Made by a program: the position numbers and the translations under genes. Under the pieces are notes generated by a model. That model did no database searches and had not been told where the DNA came from. It saw nothing but the letters and a program-made list of their open reading frames with translations. DNA of 64,000 nt from Metaphire vulgaris (taxonomy: Eukaryota > Annelida > Clitellata > Crassiclitellata > Megascolecidae), in NCBI GenBank assembly GCA_018105865.1, contig CM030872.1, positions 7,177,016 to 7,241,015 on the forward strand, read 5' to 3'. Positions within the stretch are counted from its first letter, which is position 1. Each line of letters begins with the position of its first letter. Shown here in pieces: positions 11,705 through 24,526 of this stretch.

Positions 11705-11830
11705 GTTAAATTGAGCCGGATCTTGCCGGATCTCCGATCCTGGACGTCTGGCAAGAGATCCGGCTCAGCTGGCATGAGATCCGGAACGTCTGGCGTCGGA
11801 TCCGGAACGTACTTTTGAAGATCCGGTACG
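11705..11830. repeat. About 20-bp minisatellite, GATCCGG-type
   Basis: Words GATCCGGAACGTCTGGC and GGCAAGAGATCCGGC recur. The same family is at 24596-24735. Confidence 0.8.
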
Positions 11831-11958
11831 TTTTTTGTTGTCAGCTGATGTTCAACAGAAATTACCCATTACAGCAATACTGCTACAGGCTACAGCTATA
11901 TGATGACGACATTTCCTTTTCGATTAATCAAAAATCTTAAATTTGCAACTATATGATG

Positions 11959-12039
11959 TTAACCCCTTAACTGGGTGCCCCGAGTAACACTCGTCCATTT
12001 TACATTGAGTTACAAATAGTTGCCCAGTTAAGGGGTTAA
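11959..12039. mobile_element. TTAA-flanked 80-bp palindromic element
   Basis: TTAACCCCTTAACTGGG at the left, CCCAGTTAAGGGGTTAA at the right, with the centre GAGTAACACTCG and CATTTTACATTGAGTTAC. TTAA flanks and CCCC starts resemble piggyBac-type ends. Confidence 0.8.
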
Positions 12040-12049
12040 AGAAAATTCG

Positions 12050-13040
12050 AGTTTATTCGTTGTGATCTTTTATTGTTTACTTTTAAAAGGTGAAAGACGA
12101 GAAAACGTGAACTGTACTCTGAATGTTCGTTTAAAATGAATAAAAAAGTAGTGAAGAAATTTTGTGGCCGGAGGAAAAATGATGAGATCATGCACTTGTG
12201 AAAAAGTAATTTAACCACTGGTTATTCTAACGGTTTTGCGCAAATTCCACGACTGATCACATAGAGAATAGGGGGCAATAATTATTATGACCCCACCCTG
12301 GGTGTCCCCCCGTTGCCACGCCATTATCATTGAACATTTGAAGGAGAAAAAGAACCTAAAGTTTGAGACTTCAACCGAACTGACGATACAAAGACTGAAA
12401 TTGTTCTCATTCGAAAGCGCTTTGAAATGAGCCGTTAACTCGGGTTCGAGCCTGAAGTGCGGATGCCGTGTATTTGTGACATTCATCCACGTCCACCCAG
12501 GTATGGACGACATTTCCTTTGGGTTAACCAAAAATCTTGGGTTGATGTTAGAAATTTCCATGTTTATGATGGGTTTTACATTGAGTTAAAATAAGTCTCG
12601 GTGTTAAGAAATTGTAGAGTTTATTCGGTGGGATAATAATTTATTGTTTACTTTTAAAAGTGAAAGAATAATAATAATAATAATAATGTTCGTTTAAAAT
12701 GAATAAAAATAGTGAAGAAATTTGTGGCCGGAGGAAAATGATGAGATCATGCACTTGTGAAAAAGTAATTTAACCACTGGTTATTCTAGTAGTTTTGCGC
12801 AAATTCCACGACTGATCACATAGAGAATAGGGGTGGTAATTATTATGACCCCACCCTGGGTGTCCCCGTTGCCACGCCATTATCATTGAACATTTGAAGG
12901 AGAAAAAGAACCTAAAGTTTGAGACTTTACCTGAACTGACGATACAAAGACTGGTGGTGGTCTCATTCAGTGGCGCTGGTGGTGCCGTTAACTCGGTGCA
13001 GCCTGAAGTGCGGATGCCGTGTATCTGTAACATTCACCCA
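12050..13040. repeat. Degenerate tandem duplication of about 545 bp
   Basis: Segments 12050-12500 and 12610-13040 repeat each other (for example GAAATTTTGTGGCCGGAGG and CCACGACTGATCACATAGAG). Similarity is high with indels. No coding frame survives both copies. Confidence 0.8.
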
Positions 13041-13171
13041 CGTCCAGCAGCTATGGACATGGTGGTGGTGGTGGTGGTGGGTTGGGTTGGTGGTGGTGGT
13101 GAAATTTCTGCAGTTTATGATGGGTTGGTCAGAAAATAAGTCTCAGTGTAGTGGTGGTGGTGGTATTACGT

Positions 13172-13370
<199 letters not shown>

Positions 13371-13590
13371 ACTGCACTTTTATAGCACCAGTTCTAATAC
13401 CCAAGGATATCAATCGATGGTACTGCAAATCCATATGTAAAAGACCAGGTCGTTCCAGAGATCAATCAGTCAGAGGGAAACAGCAATTCCTACAATTGAA
13501 GGAAATATGGATGAAATGCCAATTGAAAGAGATGTGTTTTAAGCCTATATCGGAAAATACTCCTTTTATTGGAAGATCTGACAACCAGAC
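13371..13590. repeat. Unclassified interspersed repeat, second copy
   Basis: It has the same ordered words as 4630-5230, uninterrupted. It abuts a (TAG)n tract at 13257-13370. Confidence 0.65.
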
Positions 13591-13739
13591 GGAGATAGTT
13601 TCAGGGTTGGGTTGGATTGGGTCAAGTAACCCTATATTGCTTTGGACCTTTGGTGGGTTGGGTCTGAATCATTATGGGTTAGGTTTTTAAAAATGGACCC
13701 ATGTCTTCGTCTGCGCCCATCTGCACATAGTGAGAGTCA

Positions 13740-14042
13740 ATAAGTATGGTCGGCATAGTGCCTAAGGCTTATGGCTTGTGCATTTTTCATCAGCGCGTTG
13801 TACGGACCGAAAGCTGCGCAGTTGAAATTGCCTTTGTAGAAAAAGTCTTCAACCAAAGCTTCTGCGATTTGGGTATCTGATTGCATCGACTCACTTAGTC
13901 TAATCTCGACCTTTATATTGCGCGCCATTTCTAAAGCTAACCGCCGCTGTAGCTGCGTTAAGGGCATTGGTGACGCTAGACAAGGGCTAAAGGACATAAC
14001 TCCCACAAAATTATTGCTACACCCTCCACCGCAAATACGACC
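13740..14042 (-). CDS. Candidate terminal exon of the same unknown secreted protein
   Basis: The minus strand reads AGRICGGGCSNNFVGVMSFS, then a non-repetitive protein with the segments LALEMARNIKVEIRLSESM and ALVEDFFYKGNFNCAAFG, ending LRHYADHTY and a stop. An AG at the upstream edge (aatttag before CTGG) gives phase 1, matching the donor of the signal-peptide exon at 14941. The polypyrimidine tract is weak. The cysteines near the start suit a secreted protein. The intron would be about 0.9 kb and contains the (GAT/GAC) tract. The family is unknown and the exon pairing is inferred. Confidence 0.4.
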
Positions 14043-14465
14043 AGCTAAATTCTGCTGTTATGACGTCCACCCACCCCACCCCACCCCAATAATTCTAAAT
14101 TCCTGTTAAATCGCTCCTGTAGAACGAGCAATACTAATGACGCTTAATTGACCGCACTATGAATTCCACTGTCACTCCGGCCGAGTAAATGACTGACAGC
14201 AGTGACATCTGCAGTCCATTAGGCCTATGTTCCACTCGACAATTTCCACGGTAACCGGTCCTGTATAAACAAAATTCTCAACACTAGAATTGACTTTGCG
14301 AGAAAACGCAGTCAAGAGCGGATATGTGGATATGCTCCATGTGTAACTAATGGACGGAGTATGCAGTTATTCAATACTAGTAACTTTGGGGTTTGGCTGG
14401 ATACCTAACTGTACCGCGAAACTAGATTATGTCGCTTTTTTAATCACTTTCTTTAGACTAAATCA

Positions 14466-14609
14466 AGAAGTAGATGAAGAAGGACACGAAGACGAAGATG
14501 ACGAAGATGAAGAATAAAAGAAAGAGAAAAGAGGAAGAAAGAGTAGAAGTCGAAGAGAACGAAGATGATGATGATGATGACGACGACGATGACGACGACA
14601 ATGACGACA

Positions 14610-14640
<31 letters not shown>

Positions 14641-14647
14641 CGACGAC

Positions 14648-14691
<44 letters not shown>

Positions 14692-14840
14692 GGCCGAAGA
14701 AAAGAAAGAGAAGGACTAGGAAAACGAAGAGGAAGAGGCTGAGAAAGAACAGGGAAAAGAGGAAGAAGAAAAGAAAGAAAAAGAATTAGAGGATGAGGAT
14801 GAAGATGAAGAACAAGGTGGGGATGAAGAAGAGGCGGGGG
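14466..14840. repeat. Purine-rich (GAT/GAC/GAA) tract
   Basis: Long GAC and GAT repeats give Asp-rich frames on the + strand. They have no start or exon context and lie in the inferred intron of the minus-strand secreted gene. Confidence 0.85.
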
Positions 14841-14940
14841 CGACTAAGCAATGTGTTCCAGTGCTTCATAAGAAGAAACATCAATTAATTATTGGAGAAT
14901 CATTCACAATGCAGAAAAGATATGAAGATCTTCAGCTAAC

Positions 14941-15199
14941 CTGTTGCTGCTGCTGAAGAAGAAGAAATCTCATCCTCGAAATAAGAACCACTTCCTCCCT
15001 TAAAATCCACCGCCCCCCTCACCGCCGTCGTCGTCGTCGTCGTCACGGGCGGGGGAGAGACGACAGGGGCGTCACCAGAGTCGACAACGAGGGCGTCAGA
15101 ACCCTCACGGACAACGGAGGTCTCCGCCTCCTCGGCCGCTAGCCGCGCCGACGTCGCCACCAGAAGCAACAGGACCGTGTCCGGTATGCGACCCCTCAT
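14941..15199 (-). CDS. Candidate signal-peptide exon of a secreted or membrane protein of unknown family
   Basis: On the minus strand an ATG at 15199, preceded by an in-frame TGA eight codons upstream, encodes [20 protein letters not shown] followed by AAEEAETS. This is a typical signal peptide with likely cleavage near residue 21-22. The mature part is acidic and Ser/Thr-rich (a VTTTTTT stretch, then SSSSAAAT). The exon ends in phase 1 at a GTTAGC donor (14940). It lies in a GC- and CpG-rich block, unlike its neighbours, as expected for a 5' exon. The probable next exon is at 13740-14042. No family is recognised. Confidence 0.5.
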
Positions 15200-15423
15200 G
15201 ACCGCCAAATCGGCAACAAGTCAGACAGGAGACCCCGACCGACCGACCGACCGACCGACTAGATTGAAGATCTCGAATTGTTATTATTATTATTACGAAG
15301 AAGACGATTGGTGCGTCCGTCCGAAGTGAAAACGATAATCCGAAATTTAGAAATCGAGGATGAACGGACTTTCCTCCTACTGCGGCCGCTTCGAATGGTC
15401 TGACGATCCTGGAATGCGGAGGC

Positions 15424-15880
<457 letters not shown>

Positions 15881-15954
15881 CAGAGGCGCCGTCTTAAGCC
15901 ACAATCCGTCACCGGACGCTGAACACAGGCGTCGATCCGCTCCAGCACGAAATC

Positions 15955-16316
15955 TTCGTTTCCCTCCCCTCCTCCTCCTCCTCCTGTTCTCCTCCTCTTC
16001 CTCCATCCAACCGTCTCTTCATCCTCTTCCTTCTCCTCTTCTTACTCACCATCCTCCGTCTCCTTTTACTCTTCCTCCACCTCCTCCACTCCCCCTCCCC
16101 CCTCGTCCTCCACCCGTGCTCCTCGTCATCCTCGTTGTCCTCTTCATTCTTGCCTTCCTCTCCCTCACCCACCTCCTCCTCAACACACCCTCCTCATCTT
16201 CCTCCTTCTTCTCCTCCTCTTCCTATTACTCGTTCTCCTCCTCTTCCTCCACCAATCCTCCTCCTCGTCCTCCTTCTCCTCTTCCTCCTCTTCCTCATCC
16301 CGCAGAATTCGTCCCT
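15955..16316. repeat. Pyrimidine-rich CTC/CTT tract
   Basis: Strongly strand-biased CT sequence for about 350 bp, ending at the boundary of the 136-bp array. Confidence 0.9.
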
Positions 16317-17455
16317 CCCCAGTAGGCACAGCAACGTTTATTAAACGTTGAATAAATGTTAGCCTATAACATTTAGTAAACGTTTAAAACGTATTTAAAA
16401 TGGAAATCCAATAAACGTTTATCGATAAACGTCGCCTAAACGTTTAACATTAAACGTTGTCTAAACGTTGAATAGCTGAACGTTTATAAAACGTATTTAC
16501 TGCAACGTTTATAAAACGTTCAGTGTATGTTTAAAATGGAAATTCAGTAAACGTTTAACAATAAACGTCGCCTAAACGTTTAACATTAAACGTTGTCTAA
16601 ACGTTGAATAGCTGAACATTTATAAAACGTATTTACTGCAACGTTTATAAAACGTTCAGTGTATGTTTAAAATGGAAATTCAGTAAACGTTTAACAATAA
16701 ACGTCGCCTAAACGTTTAACATTAAACGTTGTCTAAACGTTGAATAGCTGAATGTTTATAAAACGTATTTACTGCAACGTTTATAAAACGTTCAGTGTAT
16801 GTTTAAAATGGAAATTCAGTAAACGTTTAACAATAAACGTCGCCTAAACGTTTAACATTAAACGTTGTGTAAACGTTGAATAGCTGAACGTTTATAAAAC
16901 GTATTTACTGCAACGTTTATAAAACGTTCAGTGTATGTTTAAAATGGAAATTCAGTAAACGTTTAACAATAAACGTCGCCTAAACGTTTAACATTAAACG
17001 TTGTCTAAACGTTGAATAGCTGAACGTTTATAAAACGTATTTACTACAATGTTTATAGAACGTTCAGTGTATGTTTAAAATGGAAATTCAGTAAACGTTT
17101 AACAATAAACGTTGCCTAAACGTTTAACTTTAAGCGTTGTCTAAACGTTCAATAGCTGAACGTTTATTAAACGTAGTTACTGCGACGTTTATAAAATGTT
17201 TAGTGCATGTTTAAAATGGAAATTCAGTAAACGTCTAACCATAAACGTTAACTAAATGTTTAACTATAAATGTTGCCTAAACGATGATCAATAAACGTTG
17301 TGTACACGTGTTATAGCTGAACGTTTATTAGACGTAATTACTGCAACGTTTATAAAACGTTTAGTGCATGTTTAAAGTGGAAATTCAGTAAACGTTTAAC
17401 TATAAACGTTGCCTAAAAGTTTAGCAGGTGAACATTTATCAAACGTAATTTTTGC
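16317..17455. repeat. Tandem array, 136-bp unit, AACGTT-rich
   Basis: The marker CAGTGTATGTTTAAAATGGA recurs at 16521, 16657, 16793, 16929 and 17065, exactly 136 bp apart. The units are nearly identical in the middle and diverge at both ends. Each unit is built of AAACGTTTA-like words. The left boundary CCCCAGTAGGCAC (16317-16329) is also found, inverted, at the end of the array at 28230-29744. Confidence 0.92.
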
Positions 17456-17823
17456 CAGGTATATACATGTTAATTTAGTTAACAAAGTTAAGCAAACGAA
17501 CGCTGAGTAGGCCTACTATGAGACACTTTATTCGTGACAAGCACGGCATCAAACAAGAAATATATGATGAAATGAACCACAGAAAACAAAAAAAGCAAAC
17601 ACTATATATCACGCATCAACTGCCACTAGCATTGTATGACCGAATGAAATTAGGACAAATCTGTTCTGAAATATCTTAACATCAGAATTAAACAATGGGC
17701 TATATCATCGTGTTTCATATCAACTGTAGCAAATATTATTAGAACACCGTTACGAACTCACAATGATCCACTGAATTCAAATATATGTAGTAATAATGGA
17801 AGTTTAAAGATATCCAATATATA

Positions 17824-18070
17824 GTTATGAATCTCAATTGGCAAATTATATACTTCAATCATATGCTCCTCAGGGGTACTCAAACAGACCCCTGTGGTCC
17901 ACAATCCGGACCGCCAATGATGAATCAGTCAAAAGTGCAGCTAAAACAGAGTCATATATTATATCCGTTACTAATTTTCAGCACTACAGCATCAAGGTTT
18001 GTGTTTATAAATTGAATCGGAAAAACTTGAATGGAGCAAACAATAATTATTATTTAATCTTCCAATGACG
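17824..18070. repeat. Partial duplicate of the 18188-18400 region
   Basis: The host flank TCTCAATTGG...AAATTATATACTTCAATCAT and the element start CAGGGGTACTCA are repeated here and at 18191-18240. The segment TTTTCAGCACTACAGCATCA is also shared. The copy is degraded. Confidence 0.7.
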
Positions 18071-18229
18071 TCAATGTTTTGAAAAATAAAAATAGGCGTT
18101 TTAATTAAATATCTTGGTTAAAAACAAAAGATTGGCGCCTTTTGACGCCTAGGCAACACTTTGCCTGTGCCTAACCTGATACCAGCTTATGTCTCAATTG
18201 GATAAATTATATACTTCAATCATATAGGA

Positions 18230-18622
18230 CAGGGGTACTCATGATGCGGCCTGTCCACAATCCGGACCGCGAAAAAAGTTTCTTGTGGACGCCACAGCTT
18301 TAGTGTCGTGATATATTTTGAGCCCAAAAAATTTTCAGCACTACAGCATCATCGTTTGTGTTTATTCCTTTAAAATGTGTCAGCAGCTTTGAGATTTACT
18401 GCTTCACAATGACGTCAGATGCCTTTGAAAATTTAATCTTGTTTTATGTTGCTCTGGTTCAATTGCAGCAGTCTTTTTTGAGGACTCATAGTCACACGTT
18501 GTTGCCTAACTATACCGTAGCTGTCACAGGAATAAGTGGACTTCCCTTGTAACTATACTGGACCCACACGAATGATGGAAAACTGGATGTGGACCGCCAT
18601 CAAAAAAGTTTGAGTACCCCTG
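18230..18622. mobile_element. hAT-like element, CAGGGGTACTCA termini
   Basis: The ends are CAGGGGTACTCA and TGAGTACCCCTG. The perfect duplication ATATAGGA is at 18222-18229 and 18623-18630. The left part and flank also occur at 17824-18020, so this region was duplicated. Confidence 0.88.
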
Positions 18623-18768
18623 ATATAGGACATCGAAACAACAAAATTGACGCACACATATAGGGATATTGCAGAAACTGCATAAACCGAGTAATTGCCA
18701 ACAGTTACGTTAATAAGTTAATTAAAAGCTGTATGAGGCAAAATGTACAAATTTATTTTAACCTTCTA

Positions 18769-18890
18769 CACCTAGTGATTATTCTAGCCACGTGGAGGTT
18801 GGGGGGAGAGTTTACGACTTTTGGGGCCTAAAATTTAGCTGACATTTGACGAACAAAAATAGGTCGTAACCATCTCTTGAATAAACACTG
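18769..18890. mobile_element. hAT-like MITE, family CAGTGTTTATTCTAG, short copy
   Basis: The right end TTGAATAAACACTG and the left TGATTATTCTAG are flanked by ACCTTCTA at 18761-18768 and 18891-18898. Confidence 0.82.
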
Positions 18891-18899
18891 ACCTTCTAG

Positions 18900-20118
18900 G
18901 CAATGGAGTTCCGTAAATATATCACCAAAATCCACATATCACCATGGGCGCAAACCTGGCCCGAAAATTGATCATGTCCGTGTCATAAAAAATGTGTTGC
19001 AAACAACTTCAAAAAGTTTATGATCTTTTTTCTTTCACTCGAGAGGTTAGACAACACGACGCTTCGTCTTTTACCTTTTAACTTAGGGTAAGGACCCTTT
19101 TACCTCTATGGTTTTCCTTTTCTTGGGGCAAAGGTCAATTTAACCTATGGTCTTCATTTCCATATGGGCCCCCGCCCCTCCAAATCCCGCCACAAATTAA
19201 TCCCTGCCATGACGCCTCAGTAAAAAAAGCATACACACAGGCGGATAACTAAAATTATAATCAATCAAAATCAATCATCAATCATGTTTAGGCTATTTAT
19301 AAAAACATGAAAATGTGATACATTCATTGCCGTATGTGCTCATTACTAATATCTAATATACTGGTATGTTTAGTAATAACAAACAACGGTTACAATTATC
19401 ATACTTTGGAAATAACAAGATACCAAAAGAAACGAAGTTCCCGCAAGAGGTTACCTTAGAAAATACAGTAGATAAAATAGGACATGGGGGACATAGTGGA
19501 GTTTGCGCCCCTGCATGCATATCACTGGCCGTACCGCCAGCCTCTACCCACAGACAAATTCTAACAATACAATCAGCAAAATGCAACGCATTCCTTAAAA
19601 GTATTTATCAACAATATTAAAGAGTGCTTAATCTCACTTTCTGACAACAGCATACATATGTCTTGTCTTTGTTGTTGTTCATGGCTCCAGTGCCATGTTT
19701 TCGGAACGGAGCATATTTAAGAACTGAGGAGATAGCACCCCGGATAGATGATTCAGTTGTGGAGTGGATTTTCAACACACACTCTGCATAACAACAATAC
19801 AAAAGCTATGATATCCAAAATTACATACCAGAACGTAAGTAAGTAAAGAAGTAAATTCTCGTGCATTTTTATAGCTTTTCGTAAGTATATAGGCTGCTTA
19901 TTCCTACGCGCTTAATCTGTATACAGTTAAAATAGCCATATCCGAAGCTTTGTGGTCAGCCGGGGCAAGGTCAATTCCAGTGATCAGTCAGACTTGGAGT
20001 TGGGAAGCAGAGGAAGACTATGAAAAAGTAAGCAGAAATTAGATACGGCTAATTTAACTCTAGATCACTGTAGTGAGGAATTTATTGCTTGACAGAATTG
20101 TCTTAATTTCATAGTGTG
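18900..20118. other. Unique AT-rich sequence, no gene recognised
   Basis: No exon can be supported. An inverted (ACTT)n LINE/SINE tail is at about 19845-19915. Confidence 0.4.
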
Positions 20119-20126
20119 AACCTTTT

Positions 20127-20468
20127 CAGCGGTTCTCAACCTGTGGGTCGCGACCCCGAAGGGGTCGAATGACGATTTGCCAGGGTCGCCTGAAACCTAA
20201 ATATAGAGTTGTATCTTTTTCATGCGCAAAATTTGTAATTGTACAAAAATTTTCCAATTTGCAGTTACTCGTTTTAAAACTATAATTGCCATTCGAGGAT
20301 AGGCATTGCAGACAATTGAATCAGAATGATTTCAAACATTTCAATTGTTGTAGCATTATTGTTTTTAACAGTTTACATTATGAACTAAAGTGATTTTACG
20401 GTTGGGGTCGCCACATCATGGGGAATTGAATTGAAGGGGTCGCTTACTGTAAAGGTTGAGAACCGCTG
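20127..20468. mobile_element. hAT-like element, CAGCGGTTCTCAACC termini
   Basis: The ends are CAGCGGTTCTCAACCTGTGG and GGTTGAGAACCGCTG, the terminal sequence of a widespread hAT group. The interior has GGGTCGCGACCCC. The duplication is not clear. Confidence 0.8.
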
Positions 20469-20980
20469 CCTTAGATCCTATCCAAAGTGCAGCAAGTCAT
20501 TGCATTTAAAAGATGTAGAGATCAAAGGAAGTCCAGTTGTGCTTCAAATTGTGCATCAACTCACGAGCTCAGCACTAGACGAATAGTGCCAGCCGATGTT
20601 AGTGTGGAGCAATTATATTTAACATAGCTAGAAAGAGCAATGACCTGTAGTAACTATTAAATTGATGTTTGAAACGGTAATAGAGTGAGCGACAACAGAT
20701 TATATTTCAGTGATAAGAGATTCTATTTTAAAATTTAATTATGAAGCCAAACAATAATATTCAACCAAGACAACCATATGGAAGTGCACAGATATATTCC
20801 AGAATATATATTAAAGTTAATATTAGCGATTAAAAAACACAAACCTCCAGCATAGTAGCGAAAATTAAAAATGTACAGCAACATCGATCAATTCCAAATT
20901 TTAATGCTTCTAGTCTGCGTCACTGGCAGTGAAATTGTGTTTTTAAAAGCTTAGCAGTTAAAGACAAAGTTATTACTAAC

Positions 20981-21075
20981 CTGTTATAATCGATGCAACC
21001 TCCATCGACTCAAACGCCAATTTTCCTTTTCGTCCTCGAAGGCTCATCGCGCTCATCATAGTATCTGAGGGCAGC
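20981..21075 (-). pseudogene. DUF4806-like exon (second half), apparently frameshifted
   Basis: After a TTTTTTCAG acceptor the minus strand in the expected phase reads VLPSDTMMSAMSL. One base off, it continues RGRKGKLAFESMEVASIIT to a GTTAGT donor (20980). Together these fit the middle and end of DUF4806 (sd-lm-yS--G+kGK-aF), but a single-base shift separates them, so the copy is probably a pseudogene. Alternatively, a phase-0 donor at the first exon keeps an open frame with ALRYYDERDEPRGRKGK. Confidence 0.4.
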
Positions 21076-21406
21076 CTGAAAAAATTCCCATAAGAAATCT
21101 TTATGAACCCCTTTACAGAGTAATGACATTTTTAAAGTCGACACTGTACTGGGTATTTAGTTGTGGAAAAACGTTCTTCAAAATGAAATACTGTGATTTT
21201 TTTTAAAATGGCTATATCTCAGAGTTCTCAGACTATATAAGAGCTAAGAAGATAAGATACACATGTGCATGTTTTATATATATGCCAACATGCTAACACC
21301 AAGTCATTTTGACACTATAAAATATATCCACACATAACTGAGCTTGCATTGGTTCAATAAAAAAAGTAGTATATATATGACTTGTTGTCTATATAATTTC
21401 ACTTAC

Positions 21407-21471
21407 ACATGCAGCACATTGGCAACATTGTCACGAACGGTAATGCCACCTATTCTTGCAAGCCTTTTTAC
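21407..21471 (-). pseudogene. DUF4806-like exon (first half)
   Basis: The minus strand reads, after an ATATACAG acceptor, VKRLARIGGITVRDNVANVL followed by H. LARIGG-T-R is the hallmark start of the DUF4806 domain, found in many uncharacterised invertebrate proteins. It ends at a consensus GTAAGT donor (21406, phase 2). Its partner is the exon at 20981-21075. The assignment is from memory of the family pattern. Confidence 0.45.
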
Positions 21472-22008
21472 CTGTATATATAATATTAAAACATAATTTG
21501 AGCATGCTATTGACAATTTGTAAGCCTATACAAAATTGGGTTATGTCATAGTCAGATAACTTAACCCGGGCAGCTGACCAAGGGGATGTCCATAAATTAC
21601 GTAACCATGCAATTGGCGTGCAAAAGTAAGAAAACCCAAAATTCAAAGCATAATTTCTTCAACTTTTTCAACCCGGGTAGAAAGCAAAGTAACCCGGGCA
21701 TTGCACGTAATTGCCCGGGCGTGGTTACGCCACTCTATGTATGTATATATATGCAGTGCTTTTTTGTAAAAAAAAATTGGTGCCGGTACTCAAGGTGGAT
21801 TGCCTAACTTTTCCATTACGATTATGTGATCTGTGGCTAGAATATAACATAGAAGCGATTTTGGAAGCATAATGATGCATATCATTTGTTAAGTATTTAA
21901 AGTTTTTAGCTAAATCACAACTGCAAAGTCATAAGAAAAAAAAATTTTCACACCTTGAAAAAAGTTCCGTATAGTACCGGCGCGTACCGTCACAAAAAGC
22001 CCTGTATA

Positions 22009-22022
22009 TATGTATATATATA

Positions 22023-22111
<89 letters not shown>

Positions 22112-22257
22112 CTCTCTGTGTCTCTCTCACGCCATCACCAGCTCTCACTTTTATTTTTCTGTCTGTCTGTCTCTCATTCTCCCCTCTCTCTCTTCTCTTT
22201 CTCTCTCTCACTCTTTCTCTCTGTCCTTCCTCTCTCTAGCTGTCTCTCTCTCTCTCT

Positions 22258-22348
<91 letters not shown>

Positions 22349-22467
22349 TTCTCTGTTTTTCTCTAGTGTCTGCTAGATACTGCGTATCAGTCTTTGCCTC
22401 TGTCTGTCTACATGTATGTCAGTTTGTCTGTCAGTCTGTCTGTTCTGTCTTTCTGTCTGTCTCTCTC

Positions 22468-22530
<63 letters not shown>

Positions 22531-22532
22531 GT
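22009..22532. repeat. (TA)n, (CT)n and (CTGT)n block
   Basis: Alternating TA, CT and CTGT tracts over about 520 bp. Confidence 0.95.
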
Positions 22533-24056
22533 GAGGAATGTATTGTGTTCAAATATAATAACAAACTCTCCTTCCCCCTAGTGTGTACGTACAAAATGGA
22601 CAACCCCCAACAGGATCAGGATTCAAGACAGTGGTTAAAGTGGGCCGGAACCCGGCACCTCATTGATCGACCCCGAGATGAGTCTGTCGAAGAGAACAAG
22701 ATTAAACAAAAGTTCTATTACTACAGAGGAACCAGAACCAAACCCCCACTCGAGGTGGGTCAGTGCATGGACTTGTACAAAGCGACGCAGAACCTCTAAT
22801 CAGCGACAGCTGGATAACAGAGGCCAACGAATTCAGGGTTACCAGCGGTTGCAGAACTGACACTAAAATTGACGTCGACAGACCGACGATTCAAAAGAAG
22901 CACTAATTACCTGACATTAACTGCCCTGCCAGTTCTCCGTTTAAACAGATGCCTGCGTCTCTCCTCCCCTGTGACAGATCATGGAAGCCTAAATACATAG
23001 TTTCTTATTATTTAGGTCGAAATGGATAACTATGAAATGTTGTTGTTGGATTTGTGAATGAATTTGAATATCCACTGGTGTAACTGTTTGTAAATCCACG
23101 AGTTAGAATGTCCGTTTGTAAATCCACGAGTTTGAATCCATTGCAGAACAAGTAATCCCAAATGTCTGAGAATAATCCGAAAACTATGCACAGTAATCTA
23201 TATCTGTTTACGCTCTTAACAATACTCGTCACTCTATGCTGACAAGCAAACAAATTTACTAATGCAAGCAGTTAATACTATTAACGCATAAGGTATGAGA
23301 AATCTATTGTAAAATAAGCACTGAATATAAGTCTGATATGTCTAACACGACAGACTCGAATGAGTGAGTCACTGGCTGACCAACCGATAGCCTTGTTACT
23401 GGGCAAGGCAATTATTAAACAGTCATGGTTACTGGGCAGTTAGTTGGCTGACGGCTGCTGGGCGATTGCATGGGCGCAGTGGACAGAGGTGTCAGGCAAG
23501 GTGTCAGATGTGGGTCGCTAAGACAGGACCTGAACCACTGGCCTAAGTTGGTCAAATTCTTGATTTCTCTAACCGAGGTTGCATTTCCAGATGTTCTATC
23601 TAGCTAGGTTTCTTTGGACAGATATACGAATTCGCTGTTGCCGACTTCACAGCAAACGTCGATATATGCAGAGCCGGAACGCCCGCCAACTGCTCACCCG
23701 ATGTCGACACAAATCACTCGATCGGGCCGTCAGATCAATCGGTCGTCCAGATACAAAATTACAAAGACTAAGTCCCATGCAGAGGCTCTTACGTAGCTAG
23801 AGACACTTAGAGGCATTTAGATTTCAAGTTTCTACTTTGTAATTTTTTAGACATTTTAGCTATCTCCTTCCCTTCTACATAAAACATTTATTTTTTCTTT
23901 AAAAGCCATAGATTTTACGTTCGTAACGTAAATAATGGACAGCCCCTTAGCCCATCGTTATCAACTGACTGTAAAATTGAATCAAAATTACATGGCTGTG
24001 ATTCTATAATGCTTAAAATCTAAAATTTCAAAATTAAATGCATTAAATCTAGACAT
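22533..24056. other. Unique sequence, one short open frame of unknown value
   Basis: A 67-codon frame at 22596-22799 (+) begins MDNPQQDQDSRQWLKWAG and is not repeat-derived, but no splice context or homology is seen. A degraded DNA-element end is at 23923-23947. Nothing else is identified. Confidence 0.3.
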
Positions 24057-24186
24057 GGGGCTGTCCATATAGTCAGTACGCAAAAAAGTCAAATTTTCAA
24101 ACCCCCTTTTCACATTGCGTACATAGGAAAATCTCCCAAATTCGACCCCTCCCCTTCAGTTCGTACCTACTATATGGACAGCCCCT
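24057..24186. mobile_element. Harbinger-like MITE, GGGGCTGTCCATATAG termini
   Basis: GGGGCTGTCCATATAG and CTATATGGACAGCCCC are perfect inverse complements. A further partial copy starts at 24244 and another at 28067. Confidence 0.75.
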
Positions 24187-24359
24187 AATCCCTATATAGG
24201 CTACACACTATCTAGCTTTTATACAAATTGTTCAAATATGCAAGGGGCCGTCCATATAGTACGCACGCAAACAACGTCAAATTTTCAAGCCCTCGCCCAG
24301 GTTGCAAATTGCGTACATAGGATAAATCTCTCAAATCCGACCCTCAATGCATACGTATA

Positions 24360-24397
<38 letters not shown>

Positions 24398-24526
24398 GCA
24401 GCTTTTTTCGTTCACGTAGTTTTTAATTGCATAGAATCCATGGAAGATGATAAGTAGCAATTGCTGTTTCTATGAAGCAGACCAATCATTGGGATCAATT
24501 AATTAGTGTAAATCAAGACTTCTTAA

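Noticed and set aside
14474..14789. Asp-rich and Met/Thr-rich frames on the + strand
   Set aside because: Shadow of the (GAT/GAC)n tract, with no exon context.
22010..22581. Ser/Leu/Val/Cys-rich frames
   Set aside because: Produced by (CT)n and (CTGT)n repeats.
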